The translations under genes were made by a program, and so were the position numbers. The notes under the pieces were generated by a model that worked only from the letters and a program-made list of their open reading frames with translations, was not told the DNA's origin and did not search any database. This document shows, one piece after another, positions 46,836-56,236 of a stretch of DNA of 64,000 bases (its first letter is position 1; every line of letters starts with the position of its first letter). The DNA comes from Thermoanaerobaculales bacterium (GTDB lineage Bacteria; Acidobacteriota; Thermoanaerobaculia; Thermoanaerobaculales; Sulfomarinibacteraceae), in the NCBI GenBank assembly GCA_035358815.1, contig DAOPQC010000006.1, positions 148,331 to 212,330 on the forward strand, read 5' to 3'.

Positions 46836-46841
46836 ATCTTA
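46836..46841 (-). promoter_or_regulatory. Leaderless-type -10 box of the receiver-kinase gene
   Basis: TAAGAT on the minus strand, then 6 nt, then GTG 46829. This internal promoter would let the kinase be expressed apart from the upstream genes of the run. Confidence 0.4.
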
Positions 46842-46878
46842 TCAGGATGCTGTCAGTACCGAACGCGCGCCCTACCCC

Positions 46879-48351
46879 TCAGTGCTTCCTGACGAGGAGG
46901 AAGTGATAGCCCCCCGACGGCTCGACGAGGACCTCCCTTTCCGCTGTATCGGGGAGCAGGGAAGCCAAACCCAGCATCTCCTGGCGGCTGCGGTAGTACA
47001 AGGTCCAGTCAACGAGGAACTCCATGTTCCAGAAGAACTCGTTGGGCGCCACAGCGTTTCCGATTGCCAACATCCCGCCGGGGGCGAGCAGGTCAAAAAG
47101 CCCCTTGAGAAGGGTCTGCGCTCTGCCCTCTCGGAGGTAGTCGAAAAATCCAGCACTGAAAATGAGGTGTTGCGAACCCGGATCCTGAAGCGGAACCCCC
47201 TCGCTCAGGAGCTGCACAAATGAGAGATTGAGGAGGTTCAGGCGGGCACCGGACCCCCATCGACCTATCTCCCGTCTGCTGTCCCGATAGGCAACGCTCA
47301 GAGCTTCCTCTTCTTGATCAATGAGCGTCCAAGCGATGGTCCCATTCCACGTGCGATGCCGAGAAACGAAGTCCGAAACCTCCCGAGCGGGACCACAACC
47401 CAGGCTCACCACCCTAAACACGTTCTCGCTTGGGGTCGTCGACAGAAACCGTTCGTGCTCCTTGTACATGAGGTCGACGATGAAGTCCTTCCGAGTGCGG
47501 ACTCCGCGTCCCATGGGGTGGCGATCCACATAGAACTTGTGAATGACCTTTCCCAAGGCGGTTTTCCCCTCGAACTCGTTCGCATAGAACCAGAGCATTA
47601 CATGATAGTCACCCGCATACCCGAGCGGCTTTGTGTAAGCGCGGAAGCCAATAGCTGAATCCATGACCAGTGGCGTAACGAGGGCCTCGGTGTACTCCTT
47701 CGCCGCCACCAGCACGTCCCTACTCTCGAGGCACTCAACAGCAGCCCTCGAGGCCTGCACGTTGATGTCCCACCATGGCTCGCACAGCGACTCGTAGGCT
47801 CGTTCCGCTAATTCTGTGCTTGCCTCCTCCCCACGCCCAGACTCGCGATACAGCTGCTCCTGCCGCCTCAGCACCCTGTTGTAGTGCGACAGGAAGTGGG
47901 CTGCCTTCGCCATCTGCTCGCGGTACCGTCCTGGAACCAACCTCTCGACCGCCCCGCATCCGTCGCGCAATTCGCGTTCGAGCCTCTTCTCATCATCACG
48001 GCGCGAAATCTCTGGAAGGTCGAGGAATCCCGTAGTAAGCCCGACCCCGATATGCGCACCCCTGGGGCCAGCCTCAGTGCGCGCGATTCGCGCGGGGCCC
48101 TGATAGATACTCTCGTTGTGAAGGACTAGGGACAACTCGACTTCGTCGCCCACCTTCCACGCCGACGATTCGCCGGTCGAGATAAACGAAAGGCCGTTCA
48201 TGGACATGTCAAACAGGGGAAACTCCGTACCGTTGATCATGAGCTGCGGCTTGGCATCACGCGATAACAGTTCGCGAACTCGCTGTCGCTCCGGGCGGTA
48301 AAACACCGATCGCGCAAAGACACCCATTAGGCTCTCATACGGTTTCGCCAT
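46879..48351 (-). CDS. PilZ domain fused to SAM-dependent methyltransferase
   Basis: 490 aa. Residues about 20-130 form a PilZ-like domain (RPERQRVRELLSRDAKPQL, an RxxxR-type arm; FDMSMNGLSF, the DxSxxG box) that may bind c-di-GMP. Residues about 130-300 are helical; from about 310 comes VVSLGCGPAREVSD, motif I of SAM methyltransferases, and AIGNAVAPNEF near the end. Bacterial proteins of this architecture are often named 3-hydroxypalmitate methyl ester synthesis protein by similarity to Ralstonia PhcB. ATG 48351 has AGGGGG 5-6 nt upstream. Codon use is looser than in the neighbours outside this cluster. Substrate inferred, not shown. Confidence 0.7.
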   Translation of the reverse strand: MAKPYESLMGVFARSVFYRPERQRVRELLSRDAKPQLMINGTEFPLFDMSMNGLSFISTGESSAWKVGDEVELSLVLHNESIYQGPARIARTEAGPRGAHIGVGLTTGFLDLPEISRRDDEKRLERELRDGCGAVERLVPGRYREQMAKAAHFLSHYNRVLRRQEQLYRESGRGEEASTELAERAYESLCEPWWDINVQASRAAVECLESRDVLVAAKEYTEALVTPLVMDSAIGFRAYTKPLGYAGDYHVMLWFYANEFEGKTALGKVIHKFYVDRHPMGRGVRTRKDFIVDLMYKEHERFLSTTPSENVFRVVSLGCGPAREVSDFVSRHRTWNGTIAWTLIDQEEEALSVAYRDSRREIGRWGSGARLNLLNLSFVQLLSEGVPLQDPGSQHLIFSAGFFDYLREGRAQTLLKGLFDLLAPGGMLAIGNAVAPNEFFWNMEFLVDWTLYYRSRQEMLGLASLLPDTAEREVLVEPSGGYHFLLVRKH

Positions 48352-48378
48352 CAATTCCCCCTGCAGCGCAACCTACCA

Positions 48379-49239
48379 TCAGACCCCAAGGCGCCGCATC
48401 TTGATGCGGTAGAGGCACAAGGCTCCAGTCTCAAAGGCCCTCGCTGACATTCTCAGGTAACGCAAGTAGTCGGACACAACATCTTCACCGGCAACCGCCA
48501 CCGCCCTGTCGCGCCGCCGGGCTAGGTTGTCTGCCCAGGACTTGCACGTCCTTGCGTAGTCCGACCCATCGGAAACCAGCCTCTCAATCTCGAACAGTTG
48601 GTCTGACGCCAACACGATTTCGTGCAGATATGGCAGGTTGCTCTCTGGCCAAATTCGATCTCGGATGAATGCATCGAGTCGGCGCAGAGTCCCAAAACAA
48701 ATCGTCTGGAGTGAAAGACATCGTCGGACCTGCAGCAGTTCATGGCATTTTGCGAAGAAACGCCGATACGCCGCGACCTTTTCGTCTCCCTCCAAGTCAA
48801 TGTGGGCGCAGTGCTCGAGCATACCTATGCAGATCACCGCGTCGTAGGGGAGGTCGGTTGTGTGGTCCGTCCAGTTTTGGAGTCGCACTTCGACACCAGG
48901 GGTTGCCTTGCCTTGGACAAACTCAGCCTGATCTGTGCTCAACGTCAGCCCGACTGCGTGACCGACCCCATGCCGACTGACGAGGTGCTGGAGCATCGCC
49001 CCCCAACCACATCCGATATCGAGCACACGGGCCGATCCGGCAGCTTCGGCAAGCTCGACATGAAAGTCGTACTTCTGAACTTGGGCATCCTCCAGCGAGC
49101 CTGCACCCCTCCAGAGCGCACAAGAGTACGTAAGGCTTTCGTCGAGCCAGAGTTCATAGAAGCCTTTGCCGCGATCGTAATGTGCCCGGATTGCGTCCGC
49201 GCTCGCACCTACGTATCTGCCGTGTGAATAGTCTGCCAT
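48379..49239 (-). CDS. Cyclopropane-fatty-acyl-phospholipid synthase family methyltransferase
   Basis: 286 aa. AHYDRGKGFYELWLDESLTY and SCALW are the CFA synthase start, VLDIGCGWGAMLQHL the SAM site, GLTLSTDQAEFVQ and CIGMLEHC also match. CFA synthases add a methylene or methyl group to lipid double bonds; shorter members of this family methylate varied lipids. Usual CFA synthases are about 380 aa; this one lacks their N-terminal domain. It lies 27 bp upstream of the PilZ-methyltransferase, and 228 bp downstream of the kinase gene. SD is weak. Confidence 0.8.
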   Translation of the reverse strand: MADYSHGRYVGASADAIRAHYDRGKGFYELWLDESLTYSCALWRGAGSLEDAQVQKYDFHVELAEAAGSARVLDIGCGWGAMLQHLVSRHGVGHAVGLTLSTDQAEFVQGKATPGVEVRLQNWTDHTTDLPYDAVICIGMLEHCAHIDLEGDEKVAAYRRFFAKCHELLQVRRCLSLQTICFGTLRRLDAFIRDRIWPESNLPYLHEIVLASDQLFEIERLVSDGSDYARTCKSWADNLARRRDRAVAVAGEDVVSDYLRYLRMSARAFETGALCLYRIKMRRLGV

Positions 49240-49467
49240 CTCTGCCGCGCAACCCCCTCCGCGCTGACACTACACTATCGCATACATCGATGCCCGTCGC
49301 GACGCCGATGTCACCGCAAGTGAATCAGTTCGCCTCGTGAAGTCGTCTAGCGCCACCGCGACCGACGGCCCTTAAAAGGCGACGACCGACGCTGGCAGGC
49401 GGCCAACGATCGTGGCGGGCATCGCGCTTCATGCATACAACCTCGTTTCAGAATCGGAAGAGCGTCG

Positions 49468-52140
49468 CTAGTGGTCGGGGAGCGCGGGAACCTCAACGAC
49501 GAAAACCGCACCCCCGCCCGGCCTGGGTTCGTGCCAGATGGATCCTCCGTACGTCTCGACAATCTGCCGCGATATGTGGAGGCCAAGACCGGTGCCCGAA
49601 CCGTCCTTGCGAGCCGTGAAGAACGGGTCAAAAACCCGAGAACCGTACTCGGTCGGCACACCAGGACCGTCGTCGGCGAACTCGATCCGGATGTACCCAT
49701 CTGATTGGAGGACCCGCACCCAGATGTTTTTCGCGCCGATCCGCAAGGCATTGTCGGCGAGGTTCATGAAAACCTGGTTGAGTGGACCCGCGGGGACGTC
49801 GGCCAGTCGTTCGGTCTGGTAGTCCCGATACACGCTGACTTCCGACATTCGATGTGCCAGCAACTTTAATGTTGCATCGATGCCCTCTCTCACATCTGAC
49901 GGCGACGATTCCCCGGCATCAGCGGGTCGTGCGTGTGAGTCGAGTGCCGCTGCGATCCCCTCGATTCGTTGGGCCCCCTCAGTAATAACATCCAGGAGCT
50001 GACGGGCGGTAGTCTGCTCGACTTCACTTGTCGTAAGCAGCCGCGACGCATTCCGTATCGCATTGACGGGGTTCCGCACCTCATGCAGGATCCCTGCCGC
50101 CAATGTGCCTATAACAGCCATTTTCTCTTGTTGGGCCAACTGGATCCCCAGGGCACGCAGTTTCAACTGCGCCCTGATCCGTGCTACGAGCACCCGAGGA
50201 TGAAATGGCTTCGCCACGAAGTCATCTGCACCGTAGGCGTATGCCTCCAACGTTGCCTCTGACCCAGCACGCGCGGTCAAGAGAATCACCGGGATGTTCC
50301 TGAGGCGATCGCTCTCTTTGATCGCGCGGCACAGTTCGGTCCCATCCATCTCTGGCATCATGACGTCCGACACCACCAAGTCAGGGGGATCTGACACGAT
50401 GTGGTCCCAGGCGTCCACGCCATTGGATGCGAGGGTGACGTCGAACTCAGGCTGCAACAGGTCCGAGATGAATCCGCGGACATCGTCGTGATCCTCGACG
50501 AGTAGGATCCGTGGTCTGTGGCCAGGGGTGGTTTCCGCGGGCTGAGCTGTCGCCTTGCCGCCGGGAGCAAGCGGCAGAACAAGTTCCTCGGTGCTCAACC
50601 TCTTCCACTGATCTTCGGCACGCCTGCCTGGGCCTGGACTCTGTTCAAACTGCTGTCGCCGCTCGATCACCTCTGGCCGGATGTGCTCGGGTCCAAACGG
50701 AATGGACACACGAAAAGTCGTTGTCACCCCCGGTATCGACTCAGCTGAAATGCACCCTCCGTGCAACTCCACCAGCTCTTTGGCCAGTGCCAGCCCAATT
50801 CCAACGCCCCCCTCGCGCCTGCGATCGCCCTGGGCCACTTGAAAGAACCTATCGAATATCCGCGGCAGATCTTCCGGGGCAATTCCCGATCCACTGTTCC
50901 TCACCTCAACGTTGACCCCGTCCTCCCCATCCCACACCAATAAGTCAATACGACCACCTAGTGGGGTGAACTTGATCGCATTCGCCACCAGATTCGTGAG
51001 GACGATCTCCAACCGATGGGCGTCCCCGAACACGCGTTGCGTGGTTGGCTCCGCGCGCATTCGAAAATCGATGCCCTTGTTCGCTGCCGCAGGCCCCGCG
51101 TCTTCCACAACCGCCGACGCCACCGAGCGGATATCCATCTCAGCGACGTTCAGCCGCAAACCGCCCGCGTCCAACTTTGAAAGATCCAAGAGGTCGTTTA
51201 TCAGCCCCAGCAGACGCTCCGCGTTCCTGCGAATCACACGCAACTGGGCCTTGCCCTCATCCGAACGAATCGCACCGTCCAGCTGATCTACCGGGGCTAG
51301 AATCAACGTTAGTGGCGTGCGCAACTCATGCGATATATTGGCGAAGAACCGGTTCTTAAGCTGATCCAGCTCCTCCAGCCTTTCTAAGGCTGCCTGCAGC
51401 TCGTGAGAGGTCTCGGACAGGCTTTTCCTCGCGTCCGATTCTCGCTTCGCTACGTCAGCTATCTGAAGCCTCGCACCATAGTCACGCCTCATCAGGTTGT
51501 ACTTGAACAGGGCAGCAACCACGCTCAGCGTCGAGGCCGTGATTACCACGAAAAGCGCGCTGACAACATCGCCGACAGGGTTCTTCTGCTCGTCCCAAGT
51601 CCCAAGGAAGTTCACGGCAGTCAAAATCACGGAAACCAGGATCGCTGATGCAGGCCATCGCGGAGGCCAGAAAGGAATTAGCCCCGCAGTGATGATCACA
51701 AAGATGAATCCCATGACATATCTGGACAGATTCGCGCCACCTGCGTACGGCAGCATTGGCGCTATTCCGCCGCAGTACACAACCGCGAGCAGCCAAACTG
51801 CCTCCCACGAGTACCGCCTAAACTTCGGACGTGAAACCCAGACTGCAATCGCCGACGTCAAGACAGCGACCGCGAGCCTCAACTGAAGAAAGAAGAGCCA
51901 CTGGTCTCGTACCAGCAGATAGTCAAATACGGTCCAACCGACGTAGACCGGGTTGAATACCAAGACCGTCCAAAGGAAGACCGGATTCCGGAGTCGGAGG
52001 TCTTCGTGGAAACTGATTTCGTCCTGTTTGGAGAAATGGCGTTGAGTTGTCTTGCCCTGTGTCGCTTCGGAAGAAGCTGAGGCTTGTTGCTCGTCGTGCG
52101 TCTCGAGTCTGTCTTCGCGGCGTTCCCGTGTTTCCTGCAT
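49468..52140 (-). CDS. Membrane hybrid histidine kinase with kinase-receiver-kinase layout
   Basis: 890 aa. About 6 membrane helices (residues about 50-210; VFLWTVLVFNPVYVGWTVF), coiled-coil linker, HisKA with ISHELRTPL (His271) and HATPase GIGLALAKELVELHG, receiver with Asp592 in SDVMMPEMDG, second HisKA with LHEVRNPVNA (His686) and HATPase GTGLGLHISRQIVETYGG. Two complete kinases around a receiver suggests a multi-step phosphorelay. A six-helix membrane input is like PhcS/LqsS kinases for small hydrophobic signals. ATG 52140 was chosen; GTG 52188 is an alternative. No SD is clear for either. Confidence 0.85.
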   Translation of the reverse strand: MQETRERREDRLETHDEQQASASSEATQGKTTQRHFSKQDEISFHEDLRLRNPVFLWTVLVFNPVYVGWTVFDYLLVRDQWLFFLQLRLAVAVLTSAIAVWVSRPKFRRYSWEAVWLLAVVYCGGIAPMLPYAGGANLSRYVMGFIFVIITAGLIPFWPPRWPASAILVSVILTAVNFLGTWDEQKNPVGDVVSALFVVITASTLSVVAALFKYNLMRRDYGARLQIADVAKRESDARKSLSETSHELQAALERLEELDQLKNRFFANISHELRTPLTLILAPVDQLDGAIRSDEGKAQLRVIRRNAERLLGLINDLLDLSKLDAGGLRLNVAEMDIRSVASAVVEDAGPAAANKGIDFRMRAEPTTQRVFGDAHRLEIVLTNLVANAIKFTPLGGRIDLLVWDGEDGVNVEVRNSGSGIAPEDLPRIFDRFFQVAQGDRRREGGVGIGLALAKELVELHGGCISAESIPGVTTTFRVSIPFGPEHIRPEVIERRQQFEQSPGPGRRAEDQWKRLSTEELVLPLAPGGKATAQPAETTPGHRPRILLVEDHDDVRGFISDLLQPEFDVTLASNGVDAWDHIVSDPPDLVVSDVMMPEMDGTELCRAIKESDRLRNIPVILLTARAGSEATLEAYAYGADDFVAKPFHPRVLVARIRAQLKLRALGIQLAQQEKMAVIGTLAAGILHEVRNPVNAIRNASRLLTTSEVEQTTARQLLDVITEGAQRIEGIAAALDSHARPADAGESSPSDVREGIDATLKLLAHRMSEVSVYRDYQTERLADVPAGPLNQVFMNLADNALRIGAKNIWVRVLQSDGYIRIEFADDGPGVPTEYGSRVFDPFFTARKDGSGTGLGLHISRQIVETYGGSIWHEPRPGGGAVFVVEVPALPDH

Positions 52141-52272
52141 TGCCGTCAGTCTCTCGCAAGACACGCGACGGGCCCGGCGGATGAACACCTGAGGTCACGA
52201 AGAGCGGACTGCTGCCACAGCATGAGTGCGCACGTGGAGGGCTCGGGAGTCTTGCCGCGCCGAGCTCTCATG

Positions 52273-52491
52273 TCACTCAAAGAACCCCCGCTGGTACAAG
52301 ACAGAAGCGGCTATGAGTGCTAGCGCCGCTGGCACACCGATCAAGATGACGCCCACGATCGCCATGGCGACTTCAGGCGTCAACGTGCTGCGTTGTTGAA
52401 GTTGATGCGCTAGTCCGGGCGTCAGCAAGACCATGACCACAATAAAGGCCACAGTACCGACCTGAAGGCGGACTCGGGATGATCGTCTCAC
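52273..52491 (-). CDS. Small two-helix membrane protein
   Basis: 72 aa. Helices at about residues 12-28 (GTVAFIVVMVLLTPGLA) and 43-66 (AMAIVGVILIGVPAALALIA). GTG at 52491 has TAGAAT 8 nt upstream. No homology recognised. It is the first gene of the minus-strand run and lies 133 bp upstream of the kinase, so may be part of the same unit. Confidence 0.5.
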   Translation of the reverse strand: MRRSSRVRLQVGTVAFIVVMVLLTPGLAHQLQQRSTLTPEVAMAIVGVILIGVPAALALIAASVLYQRGFFE

Positions 52492-52499
52492 TCAACGCA

Positions 52500-52505
52500 A
52501 TTCTA
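52500..52505 (-). promoter_or_regulatory. -10 box of the small membrane protein gene
   Basis: TAGAAT on the minus strand, 8 nt before GTG 52491. It may be the main promoter of the signalling cluster. Confidence 0.4.
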
Positions 52506-52590
52506 GCGCAAGAGATGGTTAACGCACGCTGGCCGTTCGCAGCCCGCTGTTCCGAAGTCGACACCCCAGCTGGATTTCCAGGAGGTCCAC

Positions 52591-54636
52591 TCAGGAAGCG
52601 GACCTAGCATGCTGCTGTTCCGATGGCTCGCGATCCTGGCCGGGAGGGGTGGTCGCGCCGTGAGCCTGCAGGTAGTCCGCGCGGAGGGCGCGCCGCATCA
52701 GCTTGTTGGAGGCGGTGCGGGGCAGCGAGTCGGCGACCACCACGTCGTGGATCTTGAACAGCGGGTTGAGCTGGCCGGCGAGCTGCCGGCCGAGCTCCCG
52801 GCGCAGCTCGTCGTGCGGCCGCGGCTCGCGCAGCACGACGAACACCACCAGCCGGTCGGCGCCCTCGCCGCCGGGCTGGACCGCCACCGCGGCGCACTCG
52901 GCCACGGCAGGGTGGTGGCCGAGCGCCGCCTCGAGCTCCACCGATGACACCTTGATGCCGCCCAGGTTCATCGTGTCGTCGGCGCGGCCGTGCGCCCGGA
53001 AGTAGCCGCCGGGCAGCCGCTCCATCTGGTCGCCGTGGCGGCGCAGCGGCTCGCCGGCCGGGCCGGCCGGGCCGGCCGGGCAGCCGGCGTGGTAGACCTC
53101 GTGGTGGTCGCGGTTGAGCAGCGACTGCGACAAGCCGATCGAGGGCGGCACCAGGAAAGCCTCGCCGCCGGCGCCGTCGCCCACCTCCCGCCCGTGGTCG
53201 TCGAGGATCACCAGGTCGAGGCCGAGCGCGGGCGTCGAGAAGGTGGCCGGGGAGGCGGGCTGGACCACCGTGCCGGTGATGTAGCCGCCGCCGATCTCGG
53301 TGCCGCCGCAGTACTCGATCACCGGCGTCCGGTAGCCGGCCCGGCTCATCAGCCACAGGTAGTCGGGACGGTTGGACGGCTCGCCGGTCGAGCTGAGGAC
53401 CTCGATCCGGCTCCAGTCGGCGCCGTCGCAGGCGCCGTTGGCGCGCCATGCCGACACCAGCGACGGCACGACCCCGAGCATGGTGACCCCGGCTCGCCCG
53501 ACGAAGCGCGCGAAGCCCGCCCCGCCCGGCGCGCCGTCGTAGAGCGCCATGCAGGCGCGGTTGATCAGGCTGGCGTAGATCAGCCACGGGCCCATCATCC
53601 AGCCGATGTTGGTCGGCCATGCAGCCACGCTGCCCGGGCCGAGGTCGTGGTGGAGGTGGCCGTCGGCCGCCGCCTTGATCGGCGTCAGGTGGTTCCACGG
53701 GATCGCCTTGGGGTCGCCCGTCGTGCCGGAGGAGAAGAGGACGTTGGTCACGGCGTAGGGGTCGCCCGGCACGGAGGGATGCGGCGTGTCGTCGCCGAGC
53801 AGCTCCGGCCACCAGCGGTCGCCGGGCCGCAGGGCGCGCCGGTCGCCGGCCGGGATGACGACCGCCGGCGGGCCGTCGGCCTCGATGACCTTGTCGTGAA
53901 GTCCGATCCGCTTGCCCGCGCGCTCGACGGCGGCGACCGTCACGACCGCCTCCGCCCCGCCGATCTCGAGGCGGCGGCGCAGCTCGTCGGGCGCGAAGCT
54001 GTCGGCGATCGACACCACGAAGGAGCCGGCGCGGATGACGCCCAGGTAGGCCGCCACGCACTCGAGGGTCATCGGCATGTAGAGGGCGATGCCGCGGCCG
54101 GGCGCGAGGCCGTGCGCCACGAGCCCGTTGGCGACCCGGTTGACAAGCGCCTCGAGCTCGCCGTAGGTCACGGTCTCGACGTCGTCGGAGCCCTCCCTGC
54201 CGGCCGCCACCGCGATCGCGCAGTCGGCCGCCCGGAAGCAGCTGTCGACGATGTTGAGCCGCGCGCCCGGCAGCCAGCGGGGGTGCTCGGGCCCGCGGGT
54301 GGCATCGAGGATCGCCTCGGGCGGGCGCGCGAAGGCGATGCCGAGCCGGCCGATCACCCGCTCCCAAAATTCCGCGCGGTGCTCGACCGACCACCGGTGG
54401 AGCCCGGCGTACGAGCGGGCGCCGGCGTCCGCCATCAGCCGGCCGATGTTGGATCCGGCGACCCTGTCTGGGGCCGGCCACCACGCGGGCATCGGCCCGA
54501 GCTCGGGCGGTCGCTCGGCCGCGAGCCGCGAGAACAGCCGCCACTGCTCGTCGAACGGCGGCTGCGCCTCGCCCTGCATCCGGGCCACCATCTCCTGCCA
54601 CGCGGCGCGCTGGGGATCGTCGGGCGGTGGGACCAT
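52591..54636 (-). CDS. AMP-forming acyl-CoA synthetase (acetoacetyl-CoA synthetase-like)
   Basis: 681 aa. FSSGTTGDPKAIPWNH about residue 300 is the AMP/CoA ligase phosphate loop; SSTGEPSNRPDYLWL, EYCGGTEIGGGY and GRADDTMNLGGIKVSS are motifs of the acetoacetate/acetyl-CoA synthetase subgroup. PRTASNKLMRRALR near the end has the catalytic Lys. It activates a carboxylic acid to acyl-AMP and then the CoA thioester. ATG 54636 has GGAGAG 5-6 nt upstream. An Ala/Gly/Pro insert, CPAGPAGPAGEP, is coded by a short tandem repeat. Natural substrate uncertain. Confidence 0.88.
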   Translation of the reverse strand: MVPPPDDPQRAAWQEMVARMQGEAQPPFDEQWRLFSRLAAERPPELGPMPAWWPAPDRVAGSNIGRLMADAGARSYAGLHRWSVEHRAEFWERVIGRLGIAFARPPEAILDATRGPEHPRWLPGARLNIVDSCFRAADCAIAVAAGREGSDDVETVTYGELEALVNRVANGLVAHGLAPGRGIALYMPMTLECVAAYLGVIRAGSFVVSIADSFAPDELRRRLEIGGAEAVVTVAAVERAGKRIGLHDKVIEADGPPAVVIPAGDRRALRPGDRWWPELLGDDTPHPSVPGDPYAVTNVLFSSGTTGDPKAIPWNHLTPIKAAADGHLHHDLGPGSVAAWPTNIGWMMGPWLIYASLINRACMALYDGAPGGAGFARFVGRAGVTMLGVVPSLVSAWRANGACDGADWSRIEVLSSTGEPSNRPDYLWLMSRAGYRTPVIEYCGGTEIGGGYITGTVVQPASPATFSTPALGLDLVILDDHGREVGDGAGGEAFLVPPSIGLSQSLLNRDHHEVYHAGCPAGPAGPAGEPLRRHGDQMERLPGGYFRAHGRADDTMNLGGIKVSSVELEAALGHHPAVAECAAVAVQPGGEGADRLVVFVVLREPRPHDELRRELGRQLAGQLNPLFKIHDVVVADSLPRTASNKLMRRALRADYLQAHGATTPPGQDREPSEQQHARSAS

Positions 54637-54706
54637 TGCTCTCCAACTGCCCACAACCGGAGCGGGCGTTCCCGCCATTCCGGCTCCGGGTGGGGTGCCG
54701 CTGGCC

Positions 54707-54735
54707 TTGCACGGCCTTGGCGGCGGGCGTAGGCT
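54707..54735 (+). promoter_or_regulatory. aspA promoter
   Basis: -35 TTGCAC (54707-54712), 17-bp spacer, -10 TAGGCT (54730-54735), about 75 nt before aspA. Confidence 0.5.
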
Positions 54736-54812
54736 GGCGCCAAAGCCATGACCGCGCCGTCACGTCCGGTCGAGCAACCGTCCCACAAACCGTGAGCATG
54801 GGGGAGGAAGAC

Positions 54813-56225
54813 ATGAGCCAGGCGACGCCATTCCGCATCGAGCACGACCTTCTCGGCAAGAAAGAGGTCCCGGCCTCGGCCTACTACGGCGTGCAGACCG
54901 CCCGGGCCCTGGAGAACTTCCACATCACCGGGGTCCCGATCTCGCACTATCCGGACATCGTGCGCGCGCTCGCGATGGTGAAGCTGGCCGCCGCGCGCGC
55001 TAACCACGACTGCGGGGTGTTCGGCGACGAGGTCCTCGAGGGTATCGAGGCCGCGTGCAAGGACCTGCTCGACGGAAAGCACCACGATCAGTTCCCGGTG
55101 GACGTGATCCAGGGCGGCGCGGGGACCTCGGTCAACATGAACGCCAACGAGGTCATCGCCAACATCGCGCTCGAGCACATGGGCCACGCGAAGGGCGAGT
55201 ACACGCACTGCAGCCCTCACGACCACGTCAACGCCGCCCAGTCGACGAACGACGCCTACCCGACCGCCATGCACCTCGCCATCGCGCTCGCCAACACCCG
55301 ACTGCTGGAGGAGCTGGGACGGCTGGTGGAGGCGTTCCGCGCCAAGGGCAAGGCCTTCGCCGGCGTGCTCAAGATGGGACGCACCCAGCTCCAGGACGCA
55401 GTGCCGATGACGGTCGGCCAGGAGTTCCTGGCCTGGGCGGAAAGCCTGAGAAACGAGGTGCAGGCGCTGACCATCGTGAAGCGGGTCCTGTGGGAGGTGA
55501 ACATGGGGGGGACCGCGATCGGCACGCGGCTCAACGCCCCTGAAGGGTTCTCCCCGCGGTGCGCGCGCCACCTTGCGGAGATCACCGGCAAGCCGATCAC
55601 GCTCGCGCCCGATCTCATCGAGGCCACTCAGGACACCCAGCCGTTCGTGCTCTACTCGTCGGTGCTCAAGAGCCTCGCCATCAAGCTGTCCAAGATCTGC
55701 AACGACCTGCGCCTGCTCGCCAGCGGCCCGCGCGCGGGCCTCCACGAGATCAACCTGCCGGCCAAGCAGCCGGGCTCGAGCATCATGCCGGGCAAGGTCA
55801 ACCCGGTCATCCCCGAGGTGGTCAACCAGGTCTGCTTCCGCGCCGTCGGCAACGACCTCACCGTGACCCTCGCCGCCGAGGCGGGCCAGCTCCAGCTCAA
55901 CGTCATGGAGCCGGTCATCGCCTGCTGCATCCTCGAGTCGCAGACCATGTTCATGAACGCCGCGCGGACGCTGCGGGAGCAGTGCGTGGACGGGATCACG
56001 GTCAACGAGGGCGAGTGCCGGGCGTTCGTGGAGCGCAGCATCGGGCTCGTCACCGCCCTCAACCCGGTGCTCGGCTACGACAAGTCGACCGAGCTCGCCA
56101 CCGAGGCGCTGAAGACCGGCAAGGGCGTGGTCGAGCTCATCCGGGAGAAGAAGCTGCTCACCGATGACCAGATCGCCGCGGTCATGGACCCGGCCTCGAT
56201 GACCGGCCAGACCAGGCTGGAGTAG
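54813..56225 (+). CDS. aspA: Aspartate ammonia-lyase
   Basis: 470 aa. Converts L-aspartate to fumarate and ammonia. GSSIMPGKVNP is the fumarase/aspartase signature; QGGAGTSVNMNANEVIANIA, HCSPHDHVNAAQSTND and GRTQLQDAVPMTVGQEF are the three substrate regions. LGKKEVPASAYYGVQT at the N-terminus and VNQVCF fit aspartase rather than class II fumarase. GGGGGAGG precedes ATG 54813. The next genes are a secreted barrel protein, a C4-dicarboxylate-type transporter and a DcaP-like porin, suggesting an aspartate/dicarboxylate unit. Confidence 0.93.
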   Translation: MSQATPFRIEHDLLGKKEVPASAYYGVQTARALENFHITGVPISHYPDIVRALAMVKLAAARANHDCGVFGDEVLEGIEAACKDLLDGKHHDQFPVDVIQGGAGTSVNMNANEVIANIALEHMGHAKGEYTHCSPHDHVNAAQSTNDAYPTAMHLAIALANTRLLEELGRLVEAFRAKGKAFAGVLKMGRTQLQDAVPMTVGQEFLAWAESLRNEVQALTIVKRVLWEVNMGGTAIGTRLNAPEGFSPRCARHLAEITGKPITLAPDLIEATQDTQPFVLYSSVLKSLAIKLSKICNDLRLLASGPRAGLHEINLPAKQPGSSIMPGKVNPVIPEVVNQVCFRAVGNDLTVTLAAEAGQLQLNVMEPVIACCILESQTMFMNAARTLREQCVDGITVNEGECRAFVERSIGLVTALNPVLGYDKSTELATEALKTGKGVVELIREKKLLTDDQIAAVMDPASMTGQTRLE

Positions 56226-56236
56226 GAGCGCGAACC

